Notes: generated by a model not told the origin, from the sequence alone. 64,000 nucleotides of DNA from Thalassococcus sp. S3 (GCF_004216475.1 NZ_CP022303.1:4275001-4339000); one strand, 5' to 3'; counted from the stretch's first letter, positions 25,213 through 34,975 are shown. Made by a program: numbers and translations.

Positions 25213-25970
25213 CCGCGCGAAACCTCTTGGGTCGGCGGGGTCGGACGTGTCCGGTAGCGCGCGTTTTTCCACCACAATTTGAGAGCCTGCCAATGGATCA
25301 GCACAAGCACGCGCCGCGAACCGAGTGGTCGACGCAAAGCCGCCCGCAGGATACCGCCGTTGGTCAACGGCTTGCGTCGGCCGGTAAGCGTCGCGATCAA
25401 GCCACCCTTTGCCTGAGCATAGTCGATCCAGATCCCGATCCGATCCGCCGTGATATCAAAGCGAAACGTGTAACCACCCTCGATTGGCTGAAAGGGCGAC
25501 ACGTAAAAGATTTTTTGGGCCGTCAAACGGTCTTCCGGCCCGATGGGCCGATTGTCCGAATGGTGACACAGATAGGAATGCCGCTCGCCAAAAGTATTCG
25601 TGACCTCTGCGATCACCGCCGTCAGCCCGCCTTCGGTATCCTCGCATAGCCAAAAGCTCACCGGGTTAAAGACATGCCCCCACATGCGCGGCTGCGCGAG
25701 CAGTTTGATCCGATCTGGTTGTGGCAACTGATGGGCCTTGATCACGTCGCGCACCCAAGCCGCCCCGCGGCCATCCCCCGGCGCCCCACCATGATCACTG
25801 TCATGCAACGCCGCCAGATTGCGGCTGTTGCGTGAAAAAAGGCTGGGGTGATCGACGGGCTGTTCGGCGTCCAAAAGAACGTAGTCTATGGAATACCGAA
25901 AATCATTCCGCACCACCCCTTTTCGCCCGTGAAAGGTTTGACCAGCGATATGATCAACTGTCCCAGTCAT
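25209..25970 (-). CDS. DUF1365 family protein
   Basis: The 253-aa protein starts at the ATG that overlaps the ufaD-like stop by four bases; the longer reading at 26078 lies inside that gene. Typical DUF1365 elements are RIKLLAQPRMWGHVFNPVSFWLC shown in parts (MWGHVFNPVSFW), then EVTNTFGERHSYL and KIFYVSPFQPIEGGYTFRF. These proteins often accompany flavin amine oxidase-like desaturases and cyclopropane synthase-like methyltransferases. Their biochemical role is unclear; association points to modified fatty acids. It is the second gene of the operon. Confidence 0.9.
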   Translation of the reverse strand: MTGTVDHIAGQTFHGRKGVVRNDFRYSIDYVLLDAEQPVDHPSLFSRNSRNLAALHDSDHGGAPGDGRGAAWVRDVIKAHQLPQPDRIKLLAQPRMWGHVFNPVSFWLCEDTEGGLTAVIAEVTNTFGERHSYLCHHSDNRPIGPEDRLTAQKIFYVSPFQPIEGGYTFRFDITADRIGIWIDYAQAKGGLIATLTGRRKPLTNGGILRAALRRPLGSRRVLVLIHWQALKLWWKNARYRTRPTPPTQEVSRG

Positions 25971-27271
25971 TCGGCGGCCACCACGTCCAATGCACCTGCG
26001 CGCATGATGCCGTCGACAACGTCGACAGCACTTGCCAGGCCGTCCTCGTGAAAGCCGTTTTTCATCCAGGCCCCGCAAAACCAGGTGTGGTTGGAGCCGT
26101 TGAACGTCTTCACCTCATCTTGGGCAGCCAACGCACCCAGATCATAGACCGGGTGCCGGAACGTGGTCTGGTCGTAAATCAGCTCCTCCCGGATCGTCCG
26201 TTTGGAATTCAATGTGACGAAATGCGGATCATCTGACGGGATCGGCTGGAGCGAGTTCATCCAGTACGTCAGATCGATCTGATCAGAGCGCTTGTTCTCA
26301 TCCTCGGTATAAACCCAGCTTGCCCAAACCTTCCGGCTTTTCGGCATCAATCCAGCATCCGCGTGCAACACAACTTCGTTGGGCTGGTATGCGATTGCAC
26401 CAAGCGCGCGCTGTTCCTCGGGCGATGCGTCCGACAAAAGGCGCAGACTATCGTCGGAATGGGTCGCGAGCACGATCTCGTCGAACGTTTCCCAATCGCC
26501 ACCCCAGAGTTTTACTTGCGCCCCCGCTCCTGTGCGACGAACGGCCTGCACGGCTGCGCCAAGCCGCATCTCAACGCCTCTCCCGACCATCGCCACCTCA
26601 AGCCGACTGACATATTCCCGCGACCCGTTCTGAACGGTATACCACTGATGCTGGCCGGTCGTATCGAGAAGCGCGTGGTTTTCGAAAAACCGCATCATCG
26701 CATAGGCCGGGAAATCCATGATTTTATCGGTCGGCGTTGACCAAATCGCGCCTGAGAAGGGCAGAAGATAATAATCCCTGAACCACTCACCCGTGCCCAG
26801 CTTGGTCAGAAATTGACCAATCGTCAGATCAGGGTTGGATCGGGCAAGCTCAAGCCCTTTGGCGTTGAACCGGAAAATATCCCGCACCATGCGCAAAAAA
26901 GACGGGTTCAAAGCGTTGCGCCGCTGAGCGAACAGCGCATCAAGACTGTTGAACGCATATTCCAGCTTTCCGCCGTCAATCGACGTCCCCCAACTCATCC
27001 GGCTCTTGACGACAGGAACATCCAACTCTTCGAAGAGCGCCGCGAGATGGGGGTAGTTCGCGTAGTTGAACACGATGAAACCTGTGTCTACGGGTTGATC
27101 GCCATTCTTGCCTGCAATCACTGTCCGTGCGTGGCCGCCGAGGCGCGGCTCCGCCTCGAACAACGTGACCTGGTTCGTATCGGCCAGCATATATGCAGCC
27201 CCCATGCCTGATATTCCTGCGCCAATGACGGCAATCTTTTTGGGTGCTGTTGCACCAAGTTCGAAGGGCAT
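25967..27271 (-). CDS. ufaD: Flavin amine-oxidase-like protein, UfaD-type fatty-acid desaturase candidate
   Basis: The 434-aa protein has an N-terminal FAD-binding Rossmann motif AVIGAGISGMGAAYMLAD with FEAEPRLGGHARTV, and a C-terminal flavin contact LASAVDVVDGI. It heads the operon divergent from rpoE-chrR. The same arrangement in Rhodobacter sphaeroides (the RSP_1091 region) includes UfaD, which was reported to desaturate an 11-methyl fatty acid on the route to furan fatty acids; I assign the symbol by order and family, not by search. Fatty acid methyltransferase and UfaO-like genes are not visible in this window. It is presumably induced by RpoE. Confidence 0.75.
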   Translation of the reverse strand: MPFELGATAPKKIAVIGAGISGMGAAYMLADTNQVTLFEAEPRLGGHARTVIAGKNGDQPVDTGFIVFNYANYPHLAALFEELDVPVVKSRMSWGTSIDGGKLEYAFNSLDALFAQRRNALNPSFLRMVRDIFRFNAKGLELARSNPDLTIGQFLTKLGTGEWFRDYYLLPFSGAIWSTPTDKIMDFPAYAMMRFFENHALLDTTGQHQWYTVQNGSREYVSRLEVAMVGRGVEMRLGAAVQAVRRTGAGAQVKLWGGDWETFDEIVLATHSDDSLRLLSDASPEEQRALGAIAYQPNEVVLHADAGLMPKSRKVWASWVYTEDENKRSDQIDLTYWMNSLQPIPSDDPHFVTLNSKRTIREELIYDQTTFRHPVYDLGALAAQDEVKTFNGSNHTWFCGAWMKNGFHEDGLASAVDVVDGIMRAGALDVVAAE

Positions 27272-27404
27272 TCCGGTTCTCGCTCCGCGGATTTAGTTCC
27301 TAAATTATTACGAAGGCTTGCGCGAAACGGATGCAAAAGAAAACAAGGCATTTTTTTGATCCGATCGCGTCCGCGTCACGTAGTCTAGATATGTTGATCG
27401 CAGT

Positions 27405-27432
27405 TGATCCGATAACAGAAAGCCGAGTAAGT
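27405..27432 (+). promoter_or_regulatory. Candidate RpoE autoregulatory promoter
   Basis: TGATCC (27405-27410) is followed 17 bases later by TAAGT (27428-27432). This fits the R. sphaeroides RpoE promoter, whose -35 I recall as TGATCC and -10 as TAAGA-like. The start point would fall near 27440, giving about a 55-base leader before the GTG of rpoE. On the other strand the same -35 reads GGATCA and a TAGAC lies 17 bases beyond it, a weaker candidate for the divergent operon. Confidence 0.6.
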
Positions 27433-27495
27433 GCACGCGGGGGGCCTGGTAAAGGCGGACGAACGCATCGGACAGACGTATCGGAACAGCACTCT

Positions 27496-28047
27496 GTGAG
27501 CAGCAACGACAACAGCGCACGGGCCGAATGGGTCGCTCATATGACGCGCATCCGGGACGATCAGGACCAGCAGGCCTTTGCCGAACTGTTCCAGCACTTC
27601 GCCCCAAGGGTCAAAGCGTTCCTGATGAAGTCAGGAGCTGATGCGACCCTAGCAGAGGAGTGCGCGCAGGAAGTCATGGCCACCCTGTGGCACAAGGCGC
27701 ATATGTTTGACCCCGCGCGGGCTTCGGTGGCGACGTGGATCTTCACGATCGCGCGGAACCGAAAGATCGACGTGTTGCGCAAACAACGCAGGCCGGAGCC
27801 CGAAGAGCTGACATGGGGGCCAGAGGCCGAGCCGGACCAGGAAGATACGCTGGTCCTGCAACAGGAGAGTGAGTTACTCCGCCAAGCCCTTAAAGGGTTG
27901 CCGGCGGCACAAAGGGAACTGATCGAAAGGGCCTATTTTGGCGATCTGAGCCACAGCCAAATCGCGGCTGAGACCGGATTACCCCTGGGCACGATCAAAA
28001 GTAGGATTAGGTTGGCGCTCGAAAGATTGCGCCACGCGATGAAATGA
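27496..28047 (+). CDS. rpoE: ECF sigma factor RpoE (singlet-oxygen response)
   Basis: The 183-aa sigma factor is read from a GTG at 27496. An upstream ATG at 27331 would run through the promoter, and the ribosome site (GGAA) is weak. Region 2 holds FAELFQHFAPRVKAFLMKSG and TLWHKAHMFDP, and region 4 ends with HSQIAAETGLPLGTIKSRI, the -35 recognition helix. It directs transcription of photo-oxidative stress genes when freed from ChrR. Its stop overlaps the start of chrR (ATGA). The context, ChrR plus the five-gene operon, makes the identity firm. Confidence 0.92.
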   Translation: MSSNDNSARAEWVAHMTRIRDDQDQQAFAELFQHFAPRVKAFLMKSGADATLAEECAQEVMATLWHKAHMFDPARASVATWIFTIARNRKIDVLRKQRRPEPEELTWGPEAEPDQEDTLVLQQESELLRQALKGLPAAQRELIERAYFGDLSHSQIAAETGLPLGTIKSRIRLALERLRHAMK

Positions 28048-28712
28048 ACAGGACGATGACACAACAGATCAAACATCACCTGACGGACGAAATTCTGATG
28101 GCTTATTCGGCAGGGACGCTGCCGGAAGCGTTCAACTTGATGGTGGCGAGCCATATTTCGCTTTGCGACACATGCCGGGCGCAGCTGGAAGCCTTTGACG
28201 CCCTAGGGGGCGCGCTTCTTGAGGAACAACGAGAGGATGTCGCTGACCTGGACGCAACGGCACTGGAGGCCACAATGGCGCTGATTGCCGGGGGCGCTAT
28301 TGAAACCGCGCCAACTTTCAGGCGTCCGGAAGGGATACTGCCAGGCCCGCTGCAAGATTATGTGGGCGGCGATCTGGATGCGATTGAATGGCGCGGCGCA
28401 GGTATGGGCGTGAAGCAGGCCATCCTGCCAACCAGCAGCGAAGCGTCCGCAAGGCTGCTTTACATTCCCGCAGGGGCTGCCATGCCGGATCATGGTCACA
28501 AGGGCACGGAGATGACCATGGTGCTGAAAGGCGCGTTCATTGACGAGGATGACCGATTTGCACGCGGCGACGTTGAATGCGCCGATGAGCATTTGCAGCA
28601 CACGCCTGTGGCCGATATCGGAGAGGATTGTATCTGCCTTGCCGTGACAGACGCGCCGTTGAAGTTCAATGGACTGATACCAAGAATTGCTCAGCCCTTC
28701 CTGCGGATCTGA
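28044..28712 (+). CDS. chrR: Anti-sigma factor ChrR
   Basis: The 222-aa protein is the zinc anti-sigma factor partner of RpoE. The N-terminal domain carries the zinc ligands His12 region, His37, Cys41 and Cys44 (HISLCDTC). The C-terminal cupin carries His150, His152 and Glu156 (DHGHKGTE) with a further His at 183 or 186, matching the metal-binding set described for R. sphaeroides ChrR. ChrR holds RpoE inactive until singlet oxygen is sensed, then is degraded. The start at 28044 overlaps rpoE; a second ATG at 28056 is possible. A double hairpin follows 21 bases after the stop. Confidence 0.95.
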   Translation: MNRTMTQQIKHHLTDEILMAYSAGTLPEAFNLMVASHISLCDTCRAQLEAFDALGGALLEEQREDVADLDATALEATMALIAGGAIETAPTFRRPEGILPGPLQDYVGGDLDAIEWRGAGMGVKQAILPTSSEASARLLYIPAGAAMPDHGHKGTEMTMVLKGAFIDEDDRFARGDVECADEHLQHTPVADIGEDCICLAVTDAPLKFNGLIPRIAQPFLRI

Positions 28713-28733
28713 CTGGGCATCGCACCAGACTAC

Positions 28734-28780
28734 GTTTTTCGTTGCGAAAAACACGCGGAATTCAAGATGAATTCCGCGTG
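28734..28780 (+). repeat. Tandem double-hairpin element after chrR
   Basis: Two perfect inverted repeats follow chrR: GTTTTTCG / CGAAAAAC with a TTG loop (28734-28752), then CACGCGGAATTC / GAATTCCGCGTG with an AAGAT loop (28752-28780), a 12-bp stem. The layout, a T-rich/A-rich stem followed by a GGAATTC stem, repeats that after the formate dehydrogenase gene. No T tract follows, so it is not a standard terminator. Confidence 0.85.
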
Positions 28781-28842
28781 GCAGAACCGTAACTTCAACA
28801 ACACACCTCTGGTCTCTATATCTGCCATTGGTGACTGGCCCC

Positions 28843-28863
28843 CGGAATTTGAAACAAATTCCG
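28843..28863 (-). terminator. Hairpin at the 3' end of the adenylate cyclase gene
   Basis: A perfect 9-bp stem CGGAATTTG / CAAATTCCG with an AAA loop (plus strand) lies seven bases beyond the minus-strand cyclase stop. It shares the GGAATT arm with the double-hairpin elements but has no partner stem. With 28734-28780 it forms a convergent hairpin cluster between two opposing genes. Confidence 0.65.
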
Positions 28864-28869
28864 ATGCGG

Positions 28870-30150
28870 TCAATTGCGAGCGTAAAGGGTCAGATGCCCT
28901 ATGCGTCCTCGAACCGAATGGTCCGGCAAAACCTGCCAGTCCTCCGTTGTCACCCTTGCGCGCTGCAGGAATACGTCCGACGCAATCATGGGTACCCCAT
29001 GCGCTTTTGTAAGCGCCTCAAGACGTGCCGCGATATTCACGGTATCCCCAAAGACCGAGTATTCCAGCCGCGCGTCGTCCCCGACGACACCGACAAAGAC
29101 CTCTCCCCAATGCAACCCGACACCGATTTGCACCGGCTCATCGCCTGCGCGCTGTCGCTGCTCAGACCACGTGTCGATATCGGCTGCCAACAGATCCGCG
29201 CAATGCAAAGCGGCCCGTGCTGCGCGCCCGTCCGCATCCTCAAAGACAAGCATGGCCGCGTCACCCATGAATTTGTCGATAATGCCTCCGGTCTCCTGCG
29301 CGACCGCCGTTATGCGGGTGCGGTACGCCGTTACAAACTCCGAGACTTGCTCAGGCCGCATCCTCTCACTGATCTGTGTAAAGCCACGCATATCGACAAA
29401 AAGCACAGCCATCTCCGCCCGTGCCCCGCGCCTGAGCTCTTCCAGTCCGACATGCGCCAGCCGCGGAGCCAATTGCGCCGGCAGATATCGCGTCAGATTG
29501 GCTCGCGCTTCCGCTTCGGTGATCGAGCGCAGCAAGAGGCGCCTTATCCGCAGAGAGGCGACCACAAGAACACCACCTGCCAAGGCGATCATGGCAACGC
29601 GCATCAGATTGGGCGGCATTGCGAAGAAAAACCTGATATTCGCTTCGACCGCTGCGGGACCCAGCGTCGCCTCTGCCGCGAGCAGATAGAACATACCCCC
29701 CACGATCACCGAAGCCATCGCCGCCTGCAGTGCGGGGTTGAAGCGGAGAGCGCCGCAGGCGAGCACCACCGGGATCAGCCAGATCGTGGGTAAAACCACC
29801 ACATGGCTGCCCGGCAAGCCCGTATTGACCACGCTGAGCCAGGAACTGATCAACAGAAACACGCAATCTCCGAAGGCTGACGGCCAGATCATCCAGCGTC
29901 GAAACCACCCCTTTGACAACAGGAAGAGCGAGAGCAGACCGAGCATGAAATAGGCCGCCATCGTTCCACTTGCATAGACCAATTGCCAGCGCAGCACCTC
30001 GGTCAGCGGAACGGGTTCGACGGTCAGAACAACGGCGAAAACAACGCCCAGGCTAGAAGAGATGAGAAGCCTCAGATAGCCGATTAACTGCTCGGCCCTC
30101 AGCTCTGCATCCCGGATCAGCGTTTTCGTTCCGTCGGCCATCCGTACCAT
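28870..30150 (-). CDS. Class III adenylate/guanylate cyclase with a membrane domain
   Basis: Read from the ATG at 30150 the protein is 426 aa; a start at 30195 adds 15 unlikely residues, and 30141 is also possible. Six or so membrane helices occupy about residues 25-200. After a short linker comes a class III catalytic domain (about 240-420): VLFVDMRGFTQISER with the metal Asp, DKFMGDAAMLVFED with the second Asp, and VFGDTVNIAARLE carrying the transition-state Asn/Arg region. It would make cAMP (or cGMP) on the cytoplasmic side. No receptor domain is apparent beyond the membrane part. Confidence 0.88.
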   Translation of the reverse strand: MVRMADGTKTLIRDAELRAEQLIGYLRLLISSSLGVVFAVVLTVEPVPLTEVLRWQLVYASGTMAAYFMLGLLSLFLLSKGWFRRWMIWPSAFGDCVFLLISSWLSVVNTGLPGSHVVVLPTIWLIPVVLACGALRFNPALQAAMASVIVGGMFYLLAAEATLGPAAVEANIRFFFAMPPNLMRVAMIALAGGVLVVASLRIRRLLLRSITEAEARANLTRYLPAQLAPRLAHVGLEELRRGARAEMAVLFVDMRGFTQISERMRPEQVSEFVTAYRTRITAVAQETGGIIDKFMGDAAMLVFEDADGRAARAALHCADLLAADIDTWSEQRQRAGDEPVQIGVGLHWGEVFVGVVGDDARLEYSVFGDTVNIAARLEALTKAHGVPMIASDVFLQRARVTTEDWQVLPDHSVRGRIGHLTLYARN

Positions 30151-30225
30151 TGCATCGCCCCCGCGCCTGTCCCCCGCCGCGCTACGAGATCGCATGCCAG
30201 CGCGGAGAGCTTGGACCCGCCAGGA

Positions 30226-30621
30226 TCACAGGTCCATCTTCTGCATCTGAGAGATCCGCACCCAGGCACCGCGCCAGGTCGGTGCGTCATAAGGGTCAGG
30301 CCAATACTCCACCTGCTCCGTGATCAAACCATTGCGGACGGTGTGAAACGTGATGGCCCGCGCCTTGAGTACACCATCCGTGACCGCAACGTCCGTGACG
30401 ACCTGTGGACCCTCGACCACGCAGCGCAGCACCTCAAAGTACCAAGGACCTGCCGCCGGATATCTTAAATTGATCTCGGCAAAGGCAGCACGCCCTTCGA
30501 TGATCTCGCCGCTCTGAGGCCAGAGGCAGCGATAGTCTTCAGACAGACACAGGCTCGCAGCATGAAAATCATTGCTGCCCATGGCCTTCCAGAACCCCTG
30601 GACCACTGCTTCAGACGTCAT
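30226..30621 (-). CDS. NTF2-like (SnoaL-fold) protein
   Basis: The 131-aa protein has the cone-like alpha+beta pattern of the NTF2 superfamily: FWKAMGSNDFHAASLCLSED, WPQSGEIIEGRAAFAEINLR, then VEYWPDPYDAP and WRGAWVRISQM at the end. Such proteins act as small enzymes or binding modules; function unknown. It is nine bases after the rmuC stop and so probably cotranscribed with mutL-rmuC. Confidence 0.8.
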   Translation of the reverse strand: MTSEAVVQGFWKAMGSNDFHAASLCLSEDYRCLWPQSGEIIEGRAAFAEINLRYPAAGPWYFEVLRCVVEGPQVVTDVAVTDGVLKARAITFHTVRNGLITEQVEYWPDPYDAPTWRGAWVRISQMQKMDL

Positions 30622-30630
30622 CGGTCCTCC

Positions 30631-31863
30631 TCAAGGCTTGTTGAGCGGAACCACGGTGCTGTCCGCCTCCGGCGCCAGTTCCTCGAAATCGAACCGGTCC
30701 AGTCGTTGCGCCCGGCGCCCGGCCTTGTCGGCACTAATCTTGATCTCGGCAATGTCCTTGGCCGCCTGTCCGAAATGTCGGTCCAGATTGCCGACGCGAT
30801 CACCCAGACGGTCCACATCCTTGTGCAAAAGGCTCAACTCCTTGCGGATGGCGCCCGCTTGCTCGCGCATGCGCGCGTCTTTCAGGATCGCGCGCATGGT
30901 GTTCAGCGTGGCCATGCAGGTTGTGGGCGACACGATCCAGACCCGCGCCTCGAACCCCTCCCGCACCAGATCGGGGAAGTTGGCGTGCAATTCGGCATAG
31001 ACAGCTTCGGAAGGCAGAAACATCAAGGCTCCGTCAGCGGTCTCTCCGTCGATGATGTATTTCTCCGAGATATCGCGGATATGCTTGCGCACGGCCACCC
31101 GCATCTGCTGGACGGCGGGTTTGAGCGCCGCCTCGGTTTCGGCATTGCGCAGCGCCTCGTAGGCTTCCAGGGGGAACTTGCTGTCGATCACGATCGGTCC
31201 GGGCGGGTTCGGCAGGTGGATCAGGCAATCGGCACGTCGCCCGTTACTGAGCGTGGCCTGCCAGGCATAGCTGTCGGCCGGCAGGGCTTTGGACAGGATG
31301 TCCTTGAGCTGGATCTCTCCAAACGCTCCGCGTGTCTGCTTGTTCGACAGGATGTCCTGAAGGCTGAGAACATCGCCGCTGAGTTTTGTGATGTTGTCCT
31401 GCGCCTTGTCGATGACCGCGAGCCGCTCTTGCAGCGCTGTCAGAGAGGTGGCTGTCTGTTTGGATGAGCCGTGCAGGCTTTCGCGCATCCGTTCCTGCAT
31501 TTCGGTCATCGCCCTTTGCGCGCGCATCGCGTTGTCGGCCAGCCGGTCCTGCATCTGGCTCTGCACAGCAGCCAGTCGCGCCTCGACCGTCTGGATGACC
31601 TGCGCCTGTCCGGTCGTGGCGGTGTCAGAGACGGTCTGGAGCCCGCCCCTGAGTTGTTCTTGCCCGAGGCTGAGCTGCTGCACATGCCCGCCGAGCGCTG
31701 CCATCTGCTGCGCCAGAGGTTCGGCCAGCCGCGCGGACCGGCCCGCCGCGCGCACGGCGAGGATCAGAAGCAAGAGCATCAAGAGGAGAACGCCTGCCCC
31801 TGCTATCACCGCGATCACGGCTGGATCGTCCAGCGCGTAGGATTGTCCTGCGATTTCGATCAT
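30631..31863 (-). CDS. rmuC: DNA recombination protein RmuC
   Basis: The 410-aa protein starts at the ATG overlapping the mutL stop by four bases. It has an N-terminal membrane anchor ([20 protein letters not shown]), a long coiled coil (about 45-170, heptads rich in A, Q, E, R) and the RmuC nuclease-like domain with [27 protein letters not shown] (catalytic D-x-K) and [15 protein letters not shown]. RmuC limits DNA inversions and recombination in E. coli and acts on replication or recombination intermediates, possibly as a nuclease. Coupling to mutL places it in a DNA repair unit. Confidence 0.95.
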   Translation of the reverse strand: MIEIAGQSYALDDPAVIAVIAGAGVLLLMLLLLILAVRAAGRSARLAEPLAQQMAALGGHVQQLSLGQEQLRGGLQTVSDTATTGQAQVIQTVEARLAAVQSQMQDRLADNAMRAQRAMTEMQERMRESLHGSSKQTATSLTALQERLAVIDKAQDNITKLSGDVLSLQDILSNKQTRGAFGEIQLKDILSKALPADSYAWQATLSNGRRADCLIHLPNPPGPIVIDSKFPLEAYEALRNAETEAALKPAVQQMRVAVRKHIRDISEKYIIDGETADGALMFLPSEAVYAELHANFPDLVREGFEARVWIVSPTTCMATLNTMRAILKDARMREQAGAIRKELSLLHKDVDRLGDRVGNLDRHFGQAAKDIAEIKISADKAGRRAQRLDRFDFEELAPEADSTVVPLNKP

Positions 31864-33698
31864 GTGCGCCCGAAGAGCCGTTCGATGTCGGCGAGTTTGA
31901 GTTCGACATAGGTGGGTCGCCCGTGGTTGCACTGGCCGGAATGGGGCGTCGCCTCCATCTCGCGCAGAAGCGCGTTCATCTCTTCGGCGCGCATCCAACG
32001 GCCCGACCGGATGGAGCCGTGGCAGGCCACCCGGCTGAGGATCGCGTCGAGCTGGGCCTGGAGTGTTTGGCTTTGGGATTGGTCCGACAGTTCGTCGAGG
32101 ATGTCGAGCACCATGGCGCGGGCATCGACCTGGCCCAGAAGGGCGGGCGTTTCGCGCACAGCAACAGCGCCCCCGCCAAAGGGTTCGAGTGTGAGGCCAA
32201 GTTTGGAGAGATCGGGAGCGATTTCCATCAGGCGCGCGCAGTCGGCTTCGGAGAGCTCCACGATTTCGGGGATCAGCAGGGCCTGAGCGGCGACGCCGGT
32301 TTCGGCCATCTGGCGTTTGAGCTTTTCGTAGACGAGCCGTTCATGGGCGGCGTGTTGATCGACGATGACCATGCCGTCTTCGGTCTGGGCGATGATGTAG
32401 TTTTCGTGCACTTGACCGCGTGCGGCACCCAGCGGCCGCTCCTCAAGCCCTTGCGGGCTTTCCTCGCCTTGGTCGGGTTCGACCACACGTGCGAAGACGG
32501 GGGCGGTTTCGGCGAAGGCGGGAGCCTGCGCGTCGTAAACGGCGCTGCGGGCGCCGAGGGAGGGGCGGTCCATCTGGTAGACACGCGGGCCTGTCGGCTC
32601 GGGGCGCAGGGCGCCGAGTGTGGCATCGGCGACCGTGGTGGAGGCGCGGTGGCCTGCCTCGGCCAGAGTGTGGCGAAGCGCGGAGATGATCAGACCGCGC
32701 GCCACACCGGGCTCGCGAAACCGCACCTCGGATTTCGCGGGGTGCACGTTCACATCCACCAGCATAGGATCGCAGTCGATGAAAAGCGCCGCCGCCGGAT
32801 GACGGTCACGGCTCAGGAAGTCGAAATAGGCCGCGCGCAAAGCCCCGGTGAGCAGCTTGTCCTTCACCGGTCTGCCATTCACGAAGAGAAACTGCGCCAC
32901 CGCAGCGCCGCGCGAATAGGTGGGCAAAGCCGCATAGCCGATCAGGCGCAGCCCGTCGCGCGTGGCGTCGATGGGCAGCGCATTCTCGGCGAACTCCGCG
33001 CCCAGCACCCGGGCCAGCCGCCCGCGCAGCGCATCGAAAAGATCGCCCTGTTCGGGGTCGGCGCGAAACACCACCCGTCCCTCCCCGCCGCCGGAGACAT
33101 CGCGCAGGCTCATCCCGATCCCGGGCTCGGCCATGGCCAACCGTTTGACGACATCCGCAACCGCCTGCCCTTCGGCGCGGTCGGTCCGCATGAATTTCAG
33201 CCGTGCGGGTGTGGCGTAGAAAAGATCGCGCAGCTCTGCCACCGTGCCCTTGTTCAGCGCCGCCGGGCGCACCGGCTGCGCCTTGCCGCCGGCCACGTGG
33301 ATCTGCGCGGCCTCGTGCCCTTCGGCCCGGCTGGTGAGCGTCAGCCGCCCGACCGCGCCCAGCGACGGCAAGGCCTCGCCGCGAAAGCCGAACGTGTGGA
33401 TGTTCAAAAGGTCGCTGCCGTCGATCTTGGACGTCGCATGTCGAGACAGGGCCAGCGGCAGATCTTCGGGCGCGATGCCGCAGCCGTCGTCGGTAACCCG
33501 GATCAGGGTCTTGCCGCCATCGGCGATCTCCACACTGATCCGGCGGGCGCCTGCGTCGATGGCATTCTCCACCAGTTCCTTCACGGCAGAGGCCGGGCGT
33601 TCCACGACCTCACCTGCGGCAATCCGGTTGATCGCCGCTTCGTCAAGCTGCCGGATTACCGGTTGAGCATCGCTTATCTTGGGGTCTGCATAGGCCAT
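31860..33698 (-). CDS. mutL: DNA mismatch repair protein MutL
   Basis: The 612-aa protein starts at [10 protein letters not shown]; a longer reading to 33962 overlaps puuD. The N-terminal GHKL ATPase shows [19 protein letters not shown] and GFRGEAL. The C-terminal dimerisation domain carries [12 protein letters not shown], the endonuclease motif, plus ACHGSIR and QCNHGRPT metal-site regions. A MutL of this kind nicks DNA itself, in agreement with MutH-free alphaproteobacteria. MutL links MutS recognition to excision. It is 53 bases after puuD, and rmuC overlaps its stop. Confidence 0.98.
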   Translation of the reverse strand: MAYADPKISDAQPVIRQLDEAAINRIAAGEVVERPASAVKELVENAIDAGARRISVEIADGGKTLIRVTDDGCGIAPEDLPLALSRHATSKIDGSDLLNIHTFGFRGEALPSLGAVGRLTLTSRAEGHEAAQIHVAGGKAQPVRPAALNKGTVAELRDLFYATPARLKFMRTDRAEGQAVADVVKRLAMAEPGIGMSLRDVSGGGEGRVVFRADPEQGDLFDALRGRLARVLGAEFAENALPIDATRDGLRLIGYAALPTYSRGAAVAQFLFVNGRPVKDKLLTGALRAAYFDFLSRDRHPAAALFIDCDPMLVDVNVHPAKSEVRFREPGVARGLIISALRHTLAEAGHRASTTVADATLGALRPEPTGPRVYQMDRPSLGARSAVYDAQAPAFAETAPVFARVVEPDQGEESPQGLEERPLGAARGQVHENYIIAQTEDGMVIVDQHAAHERLVYEKLKRQMAETGVAAQALLIPEIVELSEADCARLMEIAPDLSKLGLTLEPFGGGAVAVRETPALLGQVDARAMVLDILDELSDQSQSQTLQAQLDAILSRVACHGSIRSGRWMRAEEMNALLREMEATPHSGQCNHGRPTYVELKLADIERLFGRT

Positions 33699-33751
33699 GA
33701 CCCAAAACCTAGCATGGTCAACGGCGATTCTGCCACCCGAAAGCTGCGGGA

Positions 33752-34975
33752 TCAGCCGCCGGTCGCCGCGCGGTACCAAGCCACGATGCGCGCGCGCTCT
33801 TCGTCTTCCATCCAGCTGAGGTTCGCGGGTGGCATCGCGTGGCTGAGCCCTGATTGCAGGTAAATCGCGCGAGCGTGGCGGGCGATCTGCACCTCCGTTT
33901 CCAGCATGACGCCCTTGGGCGGCCAGTGCAGACCCTGCCAGACCGGCTCCTGCGCGTGGCACATCGAACAGCGGCCCAGCATGATGTCGTGCACCTCCTC
34001 GAACCCCTCGGCCTGGACAAAGCGCAGTTCGGCGCCCATCGCCTCCTCGCGCGGTTCGTCCTGGAACATCGGCGCGGTGCTGAGCCAGGTGATCATCAGG
34101 AACAGGATGGCGGTGGCGGCCCAGGTCCAGTTCGGATGCCCTTTGCGCGCGTGCATGGTGTTGAAATAGTGCCGGATCGTGACGCCCATCAGGAAAACAA
34201 GGCTGGCGATGATCCAGTTATACGCCGAAGCGAAGGCCAACGGGTAATGGTTCGACAGCATCAGGAAGATCACCGGCAGCGTGAGATAATTATTATGCGT
34301 GCTGCGCTGCTTGGCGATCTTGCCGTATTTCGCGTCCGGCTCACGGCCTGCGATCAGGTCGGCCACGACGATCTTCTGGTTGGGGATGATGATCATGAAG
34401 ACATTCGCGCTCATGATCGTGGCGGTGAACGCCCCCAGATGCAGCAGCGCCGCCCGGCCCGAGAAGACCTGCGCATAGAACCACGACATCGCCACAAGCA
34501 CCGCGAACAAGGCCACCATCAGGAGGGTCTGGTCCGCATCCACGAAGACCTTGCAAAGGGTGTTGTAGAGGACCCAACCCAGGGCCAGAGACGCGACGGA
34601 GATCCCGACCGCCTGCCACACGGCGATGTCGAGCACGTTGGGATCGACCAGATAGAACTCCGCGCCGACGTAATAGACAAGGATCAGAAGGGCAAAACCG
34701 CTCAGCCAGGTCGCATAGCTCTCCCATTTGAACCAGACGAGCCCATCGGGCATGTTCGCCGGCGCGACAAGGTATTTCTGGATGTGGTAGAAGCCGCCGC
34801 CATGGACTTGCCACTCCTCTCCATCGGCACCGGAGGAGAGCGCACGGTCACGGTGCAGCCCCAGATCGAGAGCGATGAAATAGAAGGACGAGCCGATCCA
34901 GGCGATGGCAGTGATGACGTGCAGCCAGCGCACGGCGAATTCGGCCCAGGCCCAGAAAGCGGCGAGATCGTACAT
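33752..34975 (-). CDS. puuD: Urate hydroxylase PuuD (membrane, cytochrome c-type)
   Basis: The 407-aa protein has about eight membrane helices, with histidines in [15 protein letters not shown] and [11 protein letters not shown], then a C-terminal c-type heme segment with CSMCH (near residue 345) and [12 protein letters not shown], a distal Met. PuuD oxidises urate to 5-hydroxyisourate in many proteobacteria without soluble uricase. This gene is separated from the rest of the purine genes by cydAB and an RTX gene. It probably feeds electrons to the respiratory chain through its cytochrome domain. Confidence 0.94.
   Translation of the reverse strand: MYDLAAFWAWAEFAVRWLHVITAIAWIGSSFYFIALDLGLHRDRALSSGADGEEWQVHGGGFYHIQKYLVAPANMPDGLVWFKWESYATWLSGFALLILVYYVGAEFYLVDPNVLDIAVWQAVGISVASLALGWVLYNTLCKVFVDADQTLLMVALFAVLVAMSWFYAQVFSGRAALLHLGAFTATIMSANVFMIIIPNQKIVVADLIAGREPDAKYGKIAKQRSTHNNYLTLPVIFLMLSNHYPLAFASAYNWIIASLVFLMGVTIRHYFNTMHARKGHPNWTWAATAILFLMITWLSTAPMFQDEPREEAMGAELRFVQAEGFEEVHDIMLGRCSMCHAQEPVWQGLHWPPKGVMLETEVQIARHARAIYLQSGLSHAMPPANLSWMEDEERARIVAWYRAATGG

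Noticed and set aside
28767..29793. Plus-strand frames in the 28.8-29.8 kb region
   Set aside because: They run antisense to the adenylate cyclase gene, whose catalytic motifs are clear.
31923..33863. 646-codon plus-strand frame opposite mutL
   Set aside because: Antisense of a conserved gene with no ribosome site.
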